A stretch of 64,000 nucleotides of DNA, taken from positions 1 to 64,000 of the forward strand of contig CAZPHI010000003.1 of NCBI GenBank assembly GCA_964586425.1, written 5' to 3'. Source of the stretch: CAZPHI01 sp964586425. Lineage in GTDB: Bacteria; Bacillota; Clostridia; Lachnospirales; Lachnospiraceae. Positions within the stretch are counted from its first letter, which is position 1. The number at the start of each line of letters is the position of its first letter. The translations under genes and the position numbers were made by a program. Under the pieces are notes generated by a model, which had not been told where the DNA came from, searched no databases, and saw nothing but the letters and a program-made list of their open reading frames with translations. Positions 20,453 to 29,822 of this stretch are shown here, piece by piece.

Positions 20453-20860
20453 ATGTATGGAAATACAGGTATGTGGGATATATATAATCCGCTAATGGCG
20501 CAGGAATGGGCGGACACAGATAAAAGGATTCGTGAATATGAGACTGTCAAAGAGATGTACCCTGAGTCGATGCAGTTCATAGCGCAGTGTGTAAGCGACG
20601 AGTGTGACAAATACGAGTATGCAGCCAGTTTTATCTATGATGAATATCCAGACCGTTTTCAGTTAGAGAGAATGGTAAAACGTATAGAGAAAAAAGTGAG
20701 AGAAGAAGACGCATTAGTACAAAAAGAAGGCGATTCTGTTGAAGATATTCAGGCAACTTCCCTGAACCTTTGGATGATGTTATTCGAATATTGCTGTATA
20801 ATGAAATCTATGGGAGAAGATGCAGAAATTGCAGGCGTAGATGGTAACGGAATTAAATAA
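20453..20860 (+). CDS. Hypothetical protein, 135 aa, acidic helical
   Basis: I do not recognise a family. The protein is soluble, Tyr/Glu/Asp-rich and probably helical, with EWADTDKRIREYETVKEMYPESM near the start and a C-terminal hydrophobic helix LNLWMMLFEYCCIMKSMG. AGGAG lies eight bases before the ATG, and a clear terminator follows, so it looks like a real monocistronic gene or the end of the ywmB transcript. Confidence 0.7.
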   Translation: MYGNTGMWDIYNPLMAQEWADTDKRIREYETVKEMYPESMQFIAQCVSDECDKYEYAASFIYDEYPDRFQLERMVKRIEKKVREEDALVQKEGDSVEDIQATSLNLWMMLFEYCCIMKSMGEDAEIAGVDGNGIK

Positions 20861-20884
20861 TATATATAGATGTAAGTCTAGTAG

Positions 20885-20924
20885 ACCTATAAGGCTGTGA
20901 TTATAAGCAGTTTTATAGGTTTTT
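20885..20924 (+). terminator. Rho-independent terminator
   Basis: Stem of at least eight perfect pairs (20885-20892 with 20913-20920), extended by weaker pairs, followed by TTTT. Confidence 0.75.
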
Positions 20925-21033
20925 CTATTAGATTTTACATTTCTTTGCTTGTAGTTTCGGGTAAAAGATATTACAATAGAAGTGATACGTAAAAGTAATA
21001 AATAAGAGTTTAACTCTGTGGAATGGAGTAATA

Positions 21034-22224
21034 GTGAGATTAGATATAGATGAGTTCCTTGATGAACTTTTGGATGAGAATTTGATAGATATTATGATAA
21101 GTAATGCAAGACATAAGGATGGAACTTTAAAGGTGAAGATTCGTCCTGTAATGATTAAAAATCAATGTATGTTTCAGGTTACGGAATATGTGGGTACAAA
21201 AGTTCTTCATAATAATTATGAAAAAGAAGCATTGAGTAATGAGATAATAAGAATGCTAAGAGAAGATTTCAAACAGGCACAGTTTAATAGCGGCAAAGGA
21301 ACAGGAACAGTTCTTTCTGGAAAGAATGGTAATATGACTGTAAATTATAAGAAGAATCCGAAGTTTGGTGGATGTGCCTGCGACCTTAGAGTGCTTGCTC
21401 ATAATAAAACAAAACGATATATACTTGAAGAGGGCAAACCAGTTGATTTTCTAATTGATCTTGGCGTTATGACTGTAGAAGGAAAAGTTGTAAAAGCAAA
21501 GTATGACAAATTCAAACAGATTAATCGTTTCCTTGAATTTATTGAGGATATAATTCCACAGTTAGAAAAGGATAAGGATAGACAACAGACAATTATTGAT
21601 TTTGGATGTGGTAAATCATATCTTACATTCGCAATGTATTACTATCTGAAGATTTTAAAAGGCTATGATATAAGAGTCATTGGACTTGATCTAAAAGAAG
21701 ATGTTATTGATACATGCAACAAATTAAAAGAACGTTATGGATACGATAATCTTAATTTCCTTGTTGGTGATATAGCATCTTATAAAGATGTTGACAAGGT
21801 TGACATGGTTGTTACATTACATGCCTGCGATACAGCAACGGATTATGCATTATATAAGGCAGTTACCTGGGGCGCAAAGGTTATTCTTTCGGTTCCATGC
21901 TGTCAGCATGAGGCGAATAGAACTATTGCTTGTGATGAATTAGCACCTGTTATGAAGTATGGAATTCTAAAAGAAAGATTTGCGGCAATTGCAACTGATG
22001 CAATTAGAGCAGAAGTACTAACAAGAGAAGGCTATAAGACGCAGATCCTGGAATTTATCGATATGGAACATACACCAAAGAATCTATTGATTAGAGCAGT
22101 AAAAGAGAATGGTAAAACATCAGGTGCGTTAGCATCAACAACACAGAATAATCTAACTCAGATGGAAGAATTATTGAATGTTGATATTACACTGGAACAA
22201 CTTTTTCGAGGAGATATTCAGTAA
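21034..22224 (+). CDS. Class I SAM-dependent methyltransferase (Methyltransf_32 type)
   Basis: Methyltransferase of 396 residues. The SAM-binding glycine motif is IIDFGCGKSYLTF (about 187-199), followed by VIGLDLKEDVID (acidic ribose-binding residue) and VVTLHACDTATDYAL. The VPCCQHEAN segment is typical of this family, which is related to METTL25-like proteins; rRNA or tRNA substrates have been suggested for relatives but none is shown here. The first 110 residues form a separate N-terminal domain with VLSGKNG. GTG start five bases after GGAG. The next gene follows after 16 bases. Confidence 0.8.
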   Translation: MRLDIDEFLDELLDENLIDIMISNARHKDGTLKVKIRPVMIKNQCMFQVTEYVGTKVLHNNYEKEALSNEIIRMLREDFKQAQFNSGKGTGTVLSGKNGNMTVNYKKNPKFGGCACDLRVLAHNKTKRYILEEGKPVDFLIDLGVMTVEGKVVKAKYDKFKQINRFLEFIEDIIPQLEKDKDRQQTIIDFGCGKSYLTFAMYYYLKILKGYDIRVIGLDLKEDVIDTCNKLKERYGYDNLNFLVGDIASYKDVDKVDMVVTLHACDTATDYALYKAVTWGAKVILSVPCCQHEANRTIACDELAPVMKYGILKERFAAIATDAIRAEVLTREGYKTQILEFIDMEHTPKNLLIRAVKENGKTSGALASTTQNNLTQMEELLNVDITLEQLFRGDIQ

Positions 22225-22240
22225 ATAAATCGAGGTAACT

Positions 22241-24784
22241 ATGAAATTCAAAGAAGTTAAAACTATAAAAGCAGTAATTATTGTGATGGCGCTTGTAGCG
22301 ACAATGATAATAACATATGTGTCAATGGCTATGGAAACTGTAGAGCCTGTAACAACCACAATGGAAGAGGCCTCTCTTCCTGTTGTTATGATACAGTCAG
22401 ACAAAGGTACAATGTATAATAGAATGTTTGGCTATACCTCAGAGATAGATGCGAGTCTGATGCGTGAAAGCGTAACACCGCTTCCTACTGATAATAAGCT
22501 GGCAATAGCAATTGATACCTATGGACAGAATATTAAGACTCTTTCGTATAAAGTACGTAAGGCTGACAGTGGTGATTTGATAGAGAATACATCTGTTAAG
22601 AATTACACAGAGGAAGATAATAGAGTTACAGCTGTTCTTAATATAAAGAATATGATTGAGAATGATACAGAATATATTCTTGAAATCAATCTTTCAACAG
22701 AATCTGAAAGCTCAATTAGTTACTATAGCAGAATGATTAGCACTGCTAATATTGGACTTGATGCGAAGCTTTCATTTGTATTGGACTTTAATCAATATAC
22801 ATTTGACAGTGAGAATCTTGATAAGATATCTTCATGGCTTGAATCAAAATCATCAGCAGATAATTCTAATTATGGTAAAGTTAATATTAATTCATCAAGA
22901 TATCAAGTTGGATGGGGAAGTCTTAATCCTGTTGTAATATCAGATATTGTGCCAACAATTACGGATATAGGAAGTGAGATTGCATCAATACATCTTGCAT
23001 ACAAGGTTGCAACACCTGGTACTGACGGTGTATATGATACATATAATGTCAGTGAATATTACCGTATCAGGCAGACTACTTCGACAATGTATCTGCTCAA
23101 CTACGAGCGAGAGACTAACCAGATATTCGATTGCAGGAATGATGTAATAAGTGCTGCAAAACTTAACATTGGTATTAGAAGTGATGACAATGTTACTGCA
23201 ATATGCGATGACAAGCAGGTATATACAGCATTTATCAATGAAGGTAATCTGTGGCTTATTGATACAAAAGAGAATGTATTTACAGAAGTATTCTCGTTCG
23301 AAAGTGCGGATACGGATAATCTGCGAGAATCGTATAATAAGCATCAAATCAAGATAATGAAGGTTTCAACTGAGGGTAATGTTGATTTTATATGTTATGG
23401 ATATATGAACCGCGGTGAACATCAGGGTGAAATCGGAGTATCTTTATTAGGATATAATTACAAGGATAATATTGTTGAGGAGAAGCTGTTTGTTCCTGTA
23501 ACAGTGCCATATGAGAGTATGGTTGAGAAGGTTGGACAGATTGCATACATTAACAGCAATAATATATTCTACTGCCTGATTGATAACAGTATGTATTCGA
23601 TTGATTTAACTAGTATGGAAACCATGAAAGAGATAGATGTCATGGAGGATGGAACATATTGTGTATCTAACGATGGTAAAAGGATCGCTTATAACCTGAG
23701 TGATTCGACTAATCCATCGGCGAGCGTAAGAGTTATTGATATGGAGAGTGGAAGTGAGCATAGGATTGATGCGGCTGAGGGTGATTACATCAAATGCCTT
23801 GGCTATATCGATAATGATTTGGTCTATGGAGTTGCGCATGCAGAGGATGTGTTTGCGGATATTACGGGCAATGCTGTTTTCCCAATGCACACAATGTATA
23901 TAGCCGGAAGTGATTATGAGATCCTTAAGGAATATCACGTTGATGGCATGTATGTAACGGCAATTGAAGTTGATGGACTTAGAATTAATATTAGCAGAGC
24001 TGTAAAGTCTGCAGGCGGAAGCTTTGAGAGTGCAGCTATGGATCAGATTATCAGTAAGGATGAAAGCAGTAAAGATGCAGGAATTTCAGTTAGCACAACT
24101 GAAAGCGAGGTGCGTAAGAAGCAGGTTGTCTTACAGCTTTCAGCATCAATTGAGGACATCAATGATATAACGATGAGAGCTTCAAAGGAAGTAACATTTA
24201 CGGAGAGAAAAGATGCTACGATTGATGTAACATTTGCCAATGAAGGCCGCTATTATGTATATGGTTTTGGCGATTTTAAGGGTAGTTATACTAGTCTGGG
24301 TAATGCTGTATCAAAAGCCAATGAAGTATATGGTGCAGTTGTTAATAATAAATCACAGTTCTTGTGGAAGAGATATAAAGACACTTCTGCAGCTGTAAGG
24401 AATATAAGTGGTGGCGGTACAGGTACAGACCAGTCGTTGATTGAAAGCATAAGGATTCTTCTTGGATTCTCAGGAAGTGAAGTAGATATTGAAGGAATGT
24501 TGGCAGAGGGGAAATCAGCAATTGATATAATTAATCAGGCAACATCAGGTAATGCATTAAATCTGCGAGATACTACACTTGATACTGTACTGTATTATGT
24601 ATATTCGGGTATTCCGGTAATTGCAAAGAATGGCGATAATTCATATGTGTTATTGGCACAATATGATTCAACTAATGTAGTATATTATGACACGGCGACA
24701 GGTCAGTATGTTACAAAGCCACTTACAGATGCGGCGAAGATATTTGCCCAATGGGGGAATATTTTCCTGACATACAGGAGGTAA
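22241..24784 (+). CDS. Large membrane-anchored protein with propeller-like body and degenerate C39-like end
   Basis: Protein of 847 residues with an N-terminal signal anchor (about 11-30). The middle (about 300-560) has repeated beta-strand units like a propeller (LWLIDTKENVFTEVFSF, MYSIDLTSMETMKEI, VRVIDMESGSEHRI). The last 120 residues (LIESIRILLGF ... SGIPVIAKNGDNSYVLLAQYD) look like a C39/papain-like peptidase fold, but the usual catalytic Cys and His positions are not occupied, so it is probably a binding domain. I do not know a named family. The stop is followed at once by the SbcD-like gene, and the whole block to 29743 looks cotranscribed. Confidence 0.65.
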   Translation: MKFKEVKTIKAVIIVMALVATMIITYVSMAMETVEPVTTTMEEASLPVVMIQSDKGTMYNRMFGYTSEIDASLMRESVTPLPTDNKLAIAIDTYGQNIKTLSYKVRKADSGDLIENTSVKNYTEEDNRVTAVLNIKNMIENDTEYILEINLSTESESSISYYSRMISTANIGLDAKLSFVLDFNQYTFDSENLDKISSWLESKSSADNSNYGKVNINSSRYQVGWGSLNPVVISDIVPTITDIGSEIASIHLAYKVATPGTDGVYDTYNVSEYYRIRQTTSTMYLLNYERETNQIFDCRNDVISAAKLNIGIRSDDNVTAICDDKQVYTAFINEGNLWLIDTKENVFTEVFSFESADTDNLRESYNKHQIKIMKVSTEGNVDFICYGYMNRGEHQGEIGVSLLGYNYKDNIVEEKLFVPVTVPYESMVEKVGQIAYINSNNIFYCLIDNSMYSIDLTSMETMKEIDVMEDGTYCVSNDGKRIAYNLSDSTNPSASVRVIDMESGSEHRIDAAEGDYIKCLGYIDNDLVYGVAHAEDVFADITGNAVFPMHTMYIAGSDYEILKEYHVDGMYVTAIEVDGLRINISRAVKSAGGSFESAAMDQIISKDESSKDAGISVSTTESEVRKKQVVLQLSASIEDINDITMRASKEVTFTERKDATIDVTFANEGRYYVYGFGDFKGSYTSLGNAVSKANEVYGAVVNNKSQFLWKRYKDTSAAVRNISGGGTGTDQSLIESIRILLGFSGSEVDIEGMLAEGKSAIDIINQATSGNALNLRDTTLDTVLYYVYSGIPVIAKNGDNSYVLLAQYDSTNVVYYDTATGQYVTKPLTDAAKIFAQWGNIFLTYRR

Positions 24785-24787
24785 TTG

Positions 24788-25834
24788 ATGCGTTTTATTC
24801 ATATGGCTGACATTCATCTTGGAATGGCACCGGACAGTGGTAAAAACTGGTCAGCACAGCGTAAGGAAGAGATGTGGGAAACCTTTAGGAGATGCATTGA
24901 GGAGGCTCATGAAGAAGAGATAGATCTTGTACTTATAGCGGGAGATTTGTTTCATGGAGAACCTCAGCTTAGACAGCTTAAGGAGCTTAACTATATATTC
25001 AAGAAGGCTGATCCGGTTGAAATTGTACTTATTGCTGGCAATCATGATTATATTAGTAGTACATCCGCATATAGAGAGATTGAGTGGTGCGATAATGTAC
25101 ACATGCTTATGAGTGATGACACATCGTATATATATATACCACATATTAATACATGCGTTCAGGGCTTTAGTTATCATAAAAGAGAGATTATATTACCTTT
25201 GATTGATGATATGCAGCCTGCGGGAAAATCAAGATATAATGATGCAATACAGATACTTGTTGCACATGGTGGAGATTCGGCACATATACCGATTGATTAT
25301 AAAAAACTAGAGAATAGTGGATTTGAATATGTGGCTTTAGGGCATATTCATAAGAGAAGCGGTGGCAGAAACTGGTCATACAGTGGTTCCCTTGAACCAA
25401 CAGATCGTAATGATATTGGACAAAAGGGATATATACTTGGAGAGATTGATGGTGTTACAAAGGAATTGTCATACAGCTTTGTTGCTTGTAGTAAGAGGCA
25501 GTATGTTACACTAAAGTTCAGGTGCTTGAAGAGTCACACAAGCCACGAGGTCGCGGATATGATTCGCAAAAAGATATATGAACTCGGAGAGTTTAATATA
25601 TATACAATTGAGTTAACAGGTACCAGACATATGGGTATGGAAGGAATGCTTCTACATCTGCTTAGTGACCTTAGTATTATTGAGATTATTAATAATACGG
25701 ATGTGGAATATGATTACGATAAATTACGAATAGACATGAAAGGGACCATCGTTGAGGAAGTGATTGAACAGATAGGTGAGAACCAGCAGGCATTGCAATA
25801 TGCTGTTAGCGCCTTAATGTCCACCATGGACTAG
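24788..25834 (+). CDS. SbcD/YhaO-like metallophosphoesterase (DNA repair exonuclease family)
   Basis: Calcineurin-like nuclease of 348 residues. Metal ligands are D8 and H10 (ADIH), D53 (AGD), N85-H86 (GNHD), a later His in VAHGGD and GHIH. This is the SbcD/Mre11 layout. ATG 24788 follows AGGAGG by six bases. It partners by position with the Rad50/SbcC-like ATPase gene immediately downstream, as in the yhaO-yhaN pair of Bacillus. Substrate, presumably DNA ends, is inferred. Confidence 0.9.
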   Translation: MRFIHMADIHLGMAPDSGKNWSAQRKEEMWETFRRCIEEAHEEEIDLVLIAGDLFHGEPQLRQLKELNYIFKKADPVEIVLIAGNHDYISSTSAYREIEWCDNVHMLMSDDTSYIYIPHINTCVQGFSYHKREIILPLIDDMQPAGKSRYNDAIQILVAHGGDSAHIPIDYKKLENSGFEYVALGHIHKRSGGRNWSYSGSLEPTDRNDIGQKGYILGEIDGVTKELSYSFVACSKRQYVTLKFRCLKSHTSHEVADMIRKKIYELGEFNIYTIELTGTRHMGMEGMLLHLLSDLSIIEIINNTDVEYDYDKLRIDMKGTIVEEVIEQIGENQQALQYAVSALMSTMD

Positions 25835-25855
25835 GTGAGCAAAAGGAGACAAATC

Positions 25856-27397
25856 TTGAAGATAGAATATCTTAACGTTAATCATTTTGGAAAGCTGAAT
25901 AATAAGGAACTTGAATTTAAGGACGGTATTAATGTTGTCAAGGGTAATAATGAATCCGGAAAGACGACAATATATACATGTATCAAATCAATGTTTTTTG
26001 GCGCAGAACGCTTGAGAGGAAGAGCGGCAAGCACGGATGAATACTCACTCTATGAACCATGGGATAATCCTGGATATTATCAGGGCAGCATGGAATTAGA
26101 GGTAAGCGGCAAAGAGTATAGAATCGATAGAACATTTGCAAAGAATAATAAGAATGTAACATTCACAGACAGAACTGCAGGAATGGTTATTAATACTGAT
26201 GCTGAGGATATTAGTGCACTTATGCCGGAACTGTCAATGGATATGTATATGAGTACATGTGGTATGTCGCAGGGACAGATAAAGGTTGATGATTTAATTG
26301 AAAAGTTGAATTTGTCAGCATCGGCTGATATAGATGTGCCTAGAGCATTGGAGCTTCTTACAACACAGCGTAAAGATTATGAAGAGAAGATTAAGGCTTT
26401 GCAGATGGAGTCTTTGACAAGCAAGATTCAGGTATTTGAAGGTGTAGAGGAGCAACTTAAAGTACTGTCAAAGGAAGAGAAGAGTGTTAATGCGCAGATT
26501 AGTGATATTACTAAGAGTAAGAAGGCTTTGAATGAAGCACAGAAAGTAGCAATAACAGATGAAAAGAAAAAAACAACGTTACCAATTGCTATGCATGATG
26601 CCTTGGTTTTAGCGGGTTTTGTTCTTTCAATGGCTCATTTTATATGGGGTTTTGGAGAAAGCTGGGTACTTATTATTGCAGTTGTATTATTCATGGCAGG
26701 AATATTTGGTGTAATTAAGAATGGCAGAAAGAATGTCAAGGATATAAAAGATGATTATGACTGTAGAAACTTTAAGATAGATTCAGAAGGTCACGTAATT
26801 GAGAGCACGGAAGTGGCTGAGCTGTATACAAAGCTTGATGATGTGGTTAGAAGAATGGATGTTTTGCGTGCAAATCTTGAGAAAAAGCAGGAGTATACAG
26901 AGCAGCTTGAGAATGCTTATCATGAAGCGGAGCTTGCTAATAACGAGCTTGAAGCTATTAATACAGCGATTGCTGCAATCAGAATGGCGTCTAAGAATAT
27001 TCAGGGAAGCTTTGGTGAAGAGCTTAACAGTCTTGCTTCTGAGTACATAAGTAGATTTACTCGTGGAAAATATGACAACATTCGTGTGCATAATAATATG
27101 AAGGTCGAAGTTACAGAGGATGACAAAGTTGTTAATATGACATCCTTAAGTTATGCAACAAAGGAGCAGATAAAATTAAGCATTCGTTTGGCTGCAAGCA
27201 GGCTGGTATTTGGCGAAGAACTTATGCCGATTTTACTTGATGAATCATTATCGAATTTTGACGATTCAAGGCTTGAAGATACGCTGCTTTCATTAGCTGC
27301 TATGGGTAATCAGGTGATAGTATTCACTTGCCATAACCGTGAAAGCGATATCTTAGCCGCCAATAAAGTAGCTTATAATCTGATTGAACTGGACTAG
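25856..27397 (+). CDS. YhaN/SbcC-like AAA ATPase with membrane hairpin in the coiled coil
   Basis: SMC-like ATPase of 513 residues. Walker A GNNESGKTT is at 30-38 and Walker B MPILLDES at 457-464, with the N- and C-terminal halves joined by two coiled-coil arms. Instead of a zinc hook the arms are joined by two hydrophobic helices (about 249-288, LVLAGFVLSMAHFIWGF and WVLIIAVVLFMAGIFGV), as in YhaN. TTG 25856 is chosen because GGAG lies seven bases upstream and the protein then begins MKIEYLNVNHFGKL like its relatives; the frame also has a GTG at 25835. It is about half the length of a full SbcC. Confidence 0.85.
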   Translation: MKIEYLNVNHFGKLNNKELEFKDGINVVKGNNESGKTTIYTCIKSMFFGAERLRGRAASTDEYSLYEPWDNPGYYQGSMELEVSGKEYRIDRTFAKNNKNVTFTDRTAGMVINTDAEDISALMPELSMDMYMSTCGMSQGQIKVDDLIEKLNLSASADIDVPRALELLTTQRKDYEEKIKALQMESLTSKIQVFEGVEEQLKVLSKEEKSVNAQISDITKSKKALNEAQKVAITDEKKKTTLPIAMHDALVLAGFVLSMAHFIWGFGESWVLIIAVVLFMAGIFGVIKNGRKNVKDIKDDYDCRNFKIDSEGHVIESTEVAELYTKLDDVVRRMDVLRANLEKKQEYTEQLENAYHEAELANNELEAINTAIAAIRMASKNIQGSFGEELNSLASEYISRFTRGKYDNIRVHNNMKVEVTEDDKVVNMTSLSYATKEQIKLSIRLAASRLVFGEELMPILLDESLSNFDDSRLEDTLLSLAAMGNQVIVFTCHNRESDILAANKVAYNLIELD

Positions 27398-27418
27398 TTG
27401 ATTAGGAGATTGGTGTCC

Positions 27419-29743
27419 ATGAGCAACAATAAGAAAACACATAAACGTAAGAAGATGCGCAAATGGGTAAAGGTATTACTTGCTATTCTAGGCTCGCTGC
27501 TTGGAATAGCAATTATACTTTCTATTCCTATATTCGCAAAGATTGCAAAACTTAAAAAAGACGCAACAAGTATGGTGTGGTCAACTACTGACAGTATATT
27601 TCGTGAGAGTAAAACTACTTTGATATATGATACTAATGGCAATGAGATTGCTACGATGCAGAATGGGAAAATGCTGTATTACCTTGACTACAGTGAGATA
27701 CCTGATACGATTGCTAATGCGTTCGTTGTAATGGAAGACCGTAAGTTCTTTGAACATAGTGGAATCGATTACATGGCAATTGGCAGGGCTGTTATTGCTA
27801 ATTATACAAGTAAGTCAATAGCTCAAGGTGCCAGTACAATAACACAGCAGCTTGCAAGGAATATATATCTTACACAGGATGTTACATGGGAACGTAAGAT
27901 AGAAGAGATGTTTATCGCTAGGGAATTAGAGAAGAGATATACTAAGAATCAGATACTGGAATACTATCTTAACAATATATATTTTGCTAATGGATATTAT
28001 GGTGTTGAGGCAGCAGCCAAAGGCTATTTCAATCGTTCAGTAAAAGAATTGTCATTATCGGAGTTAGCATTTCTTGCAGCAATTCCTAATAATCCATCGC
28101 GTTATGATCCTATTGAACATTATGATAATACGATGTCAAGACGTAATCTTATATTAGGCCAGATGCTGCAGGAGAAGATGATTTCTTCATCGCAGTATTA
28201 TGATGCAATTGAAAAGGTCGTTGAGATAACGCAGCCTGAAAAGAGCATTAATAATTATGTAGAGACCTATGTTAGACATAGTGCTACAGAGAGCTTGATG
28301 GAGGCTGGTGGATTCACATTCGTGTATGATTTTGACAGTGAGGCATCATATAACAGCTATATGGATAGATATTATGATGTATATTCACAATGTCAGGAAA
28401 AGCTTTTCTCGGGTGGATACAGTATATACACTTCTATTGATATGGATGCACAGCAAAAACTGCAGCAGTCAATTGATGAAAATCTTGCTGATTTTACAGC
28501 ATTAAGTGATGAAGGCATCTATAAGATGCAGGGTGCGGCAACATGTATTGATAATGTAACGGGCAATGTTGTGGCTATTGTTGGTGGCAGAAGTCAGGAA
28601 CTAAAGGGATATACGCTGAATCGTGCATATCAGAGCTTTAGACAGCCTGGTAGTTCGATAAAACCTTTATCTGTATATACACCATATCTGATGCTTGGTA
28701 ATACACCAGATACGAAGGTTGTAGATGAACCAATCAAGGATGGACCAGCTAATGCAGATGAGACATATGCTGGAGAAATTACTCTTCGTCAGGCGGTATC
28801 GTGGTCAAAGAATACAGTAGCGTGGAAGATATATTCTGGACTTACACCACAGGTTGGATTATCTTTCTTATATAAGATGCAGTTTAAGAAGGTATATGTT
28901 GACAAGGATAAAGCAGCTGGAGCACTTGGAGGTTTTACATATGGTGTTACTACAGAGGAGATGGCAGGAGCTTATTCAACTATCAATAATGATGGTGTCT
29001 ATAGAACGACTACATGTATTAAGAGAATTATTAATGCTTCAGGTGCAACAGTAATTGATATGACATATAGAGGCGTTAATGTATATAATTCAAAGGCAAC
29101 AAGAGATATGACGGATATGCTTACTACTGTAGTAAAGGAAGGAACAGGAACACAGGGATATTTTGATAGTGCAGCAATAGCAGGTAAAACAGGTACTACG
29201 AATGATAATAAAGATGCGTGGTATTGTGGATATTCGGCATATTATACAACCTGTGTATGGATAGGATTTGATATACCAGAGCCAATACCTGATTCAAGTT
29301 ATTACAGTGCAATTATATGGAAGCAGTTTATGCAGAAAATGCATGAGAATCTCCCACGAATTGAATTCGAAGCTTATTATAACAAATACGAAGAGGAATT
29401 AAAAAAACAAAAAGAAGAGGAAGCTGCAGCGGAACAGGCAAGTAAAGAAGCAGTTGAGAAACAGTCGGCTGAGCAGGAATCAATTGCGGAATCAATTGCT
29501 GCATCAATTGCATCGCAGCAGAGCAGCCAGGAGGCTAGTCAAAATAGTCAAAGCAGTCAAAGTAATCAGAATGACCAGTCTCAACCAACGACGGGACAGT
29601 CAGGTGGAACATCACAGCCGCAATCAACACCAACATCACAACAGCAGCTGCAATCAAAACCACAAACTCAGACTCAACCAGCTTCACGACCAGGAGAGTG
29701 GGATGCTGATACAAGTGGAATGGGAGATAAGGATGCAGGATAA
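27419..29743 (+). CDS. Class A penicillin-binding protein 1A
   Basis: Bifunctional peptidoglycan synthase of 774 residues. After a basic tail and one membrane helix (about 22-43), the GT51 glycosyltransferase domain shows EDRKFFEHSGID (E106) and QGASTITQQLARN; the transpeptidase domain has SSIK (S412 in PGSSIKP), SKN and KTGTT. The C-terminal 120 residues are Gln/Ser/Pro-rich and disordered, as in many Firmicute PBP1 proteins. ATG 27419 is ten bases after GGAG; in-frame TTG 27398 is less likely. Last gene of the run from 22241, ended by a strong terminator. Confidence 0.95.
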   Translation: MSNNKKTHKRKKMRKWVKVLLAILGSLLGIAIILSIPIFAKIAKLKKDATSMVWSTTDSIFRESKTTLIYDTNGNEIATMQNGKMLYYLDYSEIPDTIANAFVVMEDRKFFEHSGIDYMAIGRAVIANYTSKSIAQGASTITQQLARNIYLTQDVTWERKIEEMFIARELEKRYTKNQILEYYLNNIYFANGYYGVEAAAKGYFNRSVKELSLSELAFLAAIPNNPSRYDPIEHYDNTMSRRNLILGQMLQEKMISSSQYYDAIEKVVEITQPEKSINNYVETYVRHSATESLMEAGGFTFVYDFDSEASYNSYMDRYYDVYSQCQEKLFSGGYSIYTSIDMDAQQKLQQSIDENLADFTALSDEGIYKMQGAATCIDNVTGNVVAIVGGRSQELKGYTLNRAYQSFRQPGSSIKPLSVYTPYLMLGNTPDTKVVDEPIKDGPANADETYAGEITLRQAVSWSKNTVAWKIYSGLTPQVGLSFLYKMQFKKVYVDKDKAAGALGGFTYGVTTEEMAGAYSTINNDGVYRTTTCIKRIINASGATVIDMTYRGVNVYNSKATRDMTDMLTTVVKEGTGTQGYFDSAAIAGKTGTTNDNKDAWYCGYSAYYTTCVWIGFDIPEPIPDSSYYSAIIWKQFMQKMHENLPRIEFEAYYNKYEEELKKQKEEEAAAEQASKEAVEKQSAEQESIAESIAASIASQQSSQEASQNSQSSQSNQNDQSQPTTGQSGGTSQPQSTPTSQQQLQSKPQTQTQPASRPGEWDADTSGMGDKDAG

Positions 29744-29744
29744 T

Positions 29745-29787
29745 AAAAGAACGACTTCGAATGTAACCTAACGAAGTCGTTCTTTTT
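29745..29787. terminator. Bidirectional terminator between PBP1A and prs
   Basis: Near-perfect 15-bp stem (29745-29759 with 29772-29786) with A run on the left and T run on the right; serves the convergent PBP1A and PRPP synthetase genes. Confidence 0.9.
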
Positions 29788-29822
29788 CTATCTTTTATTA
29801 TAATATAATTAATGTGAAGATA

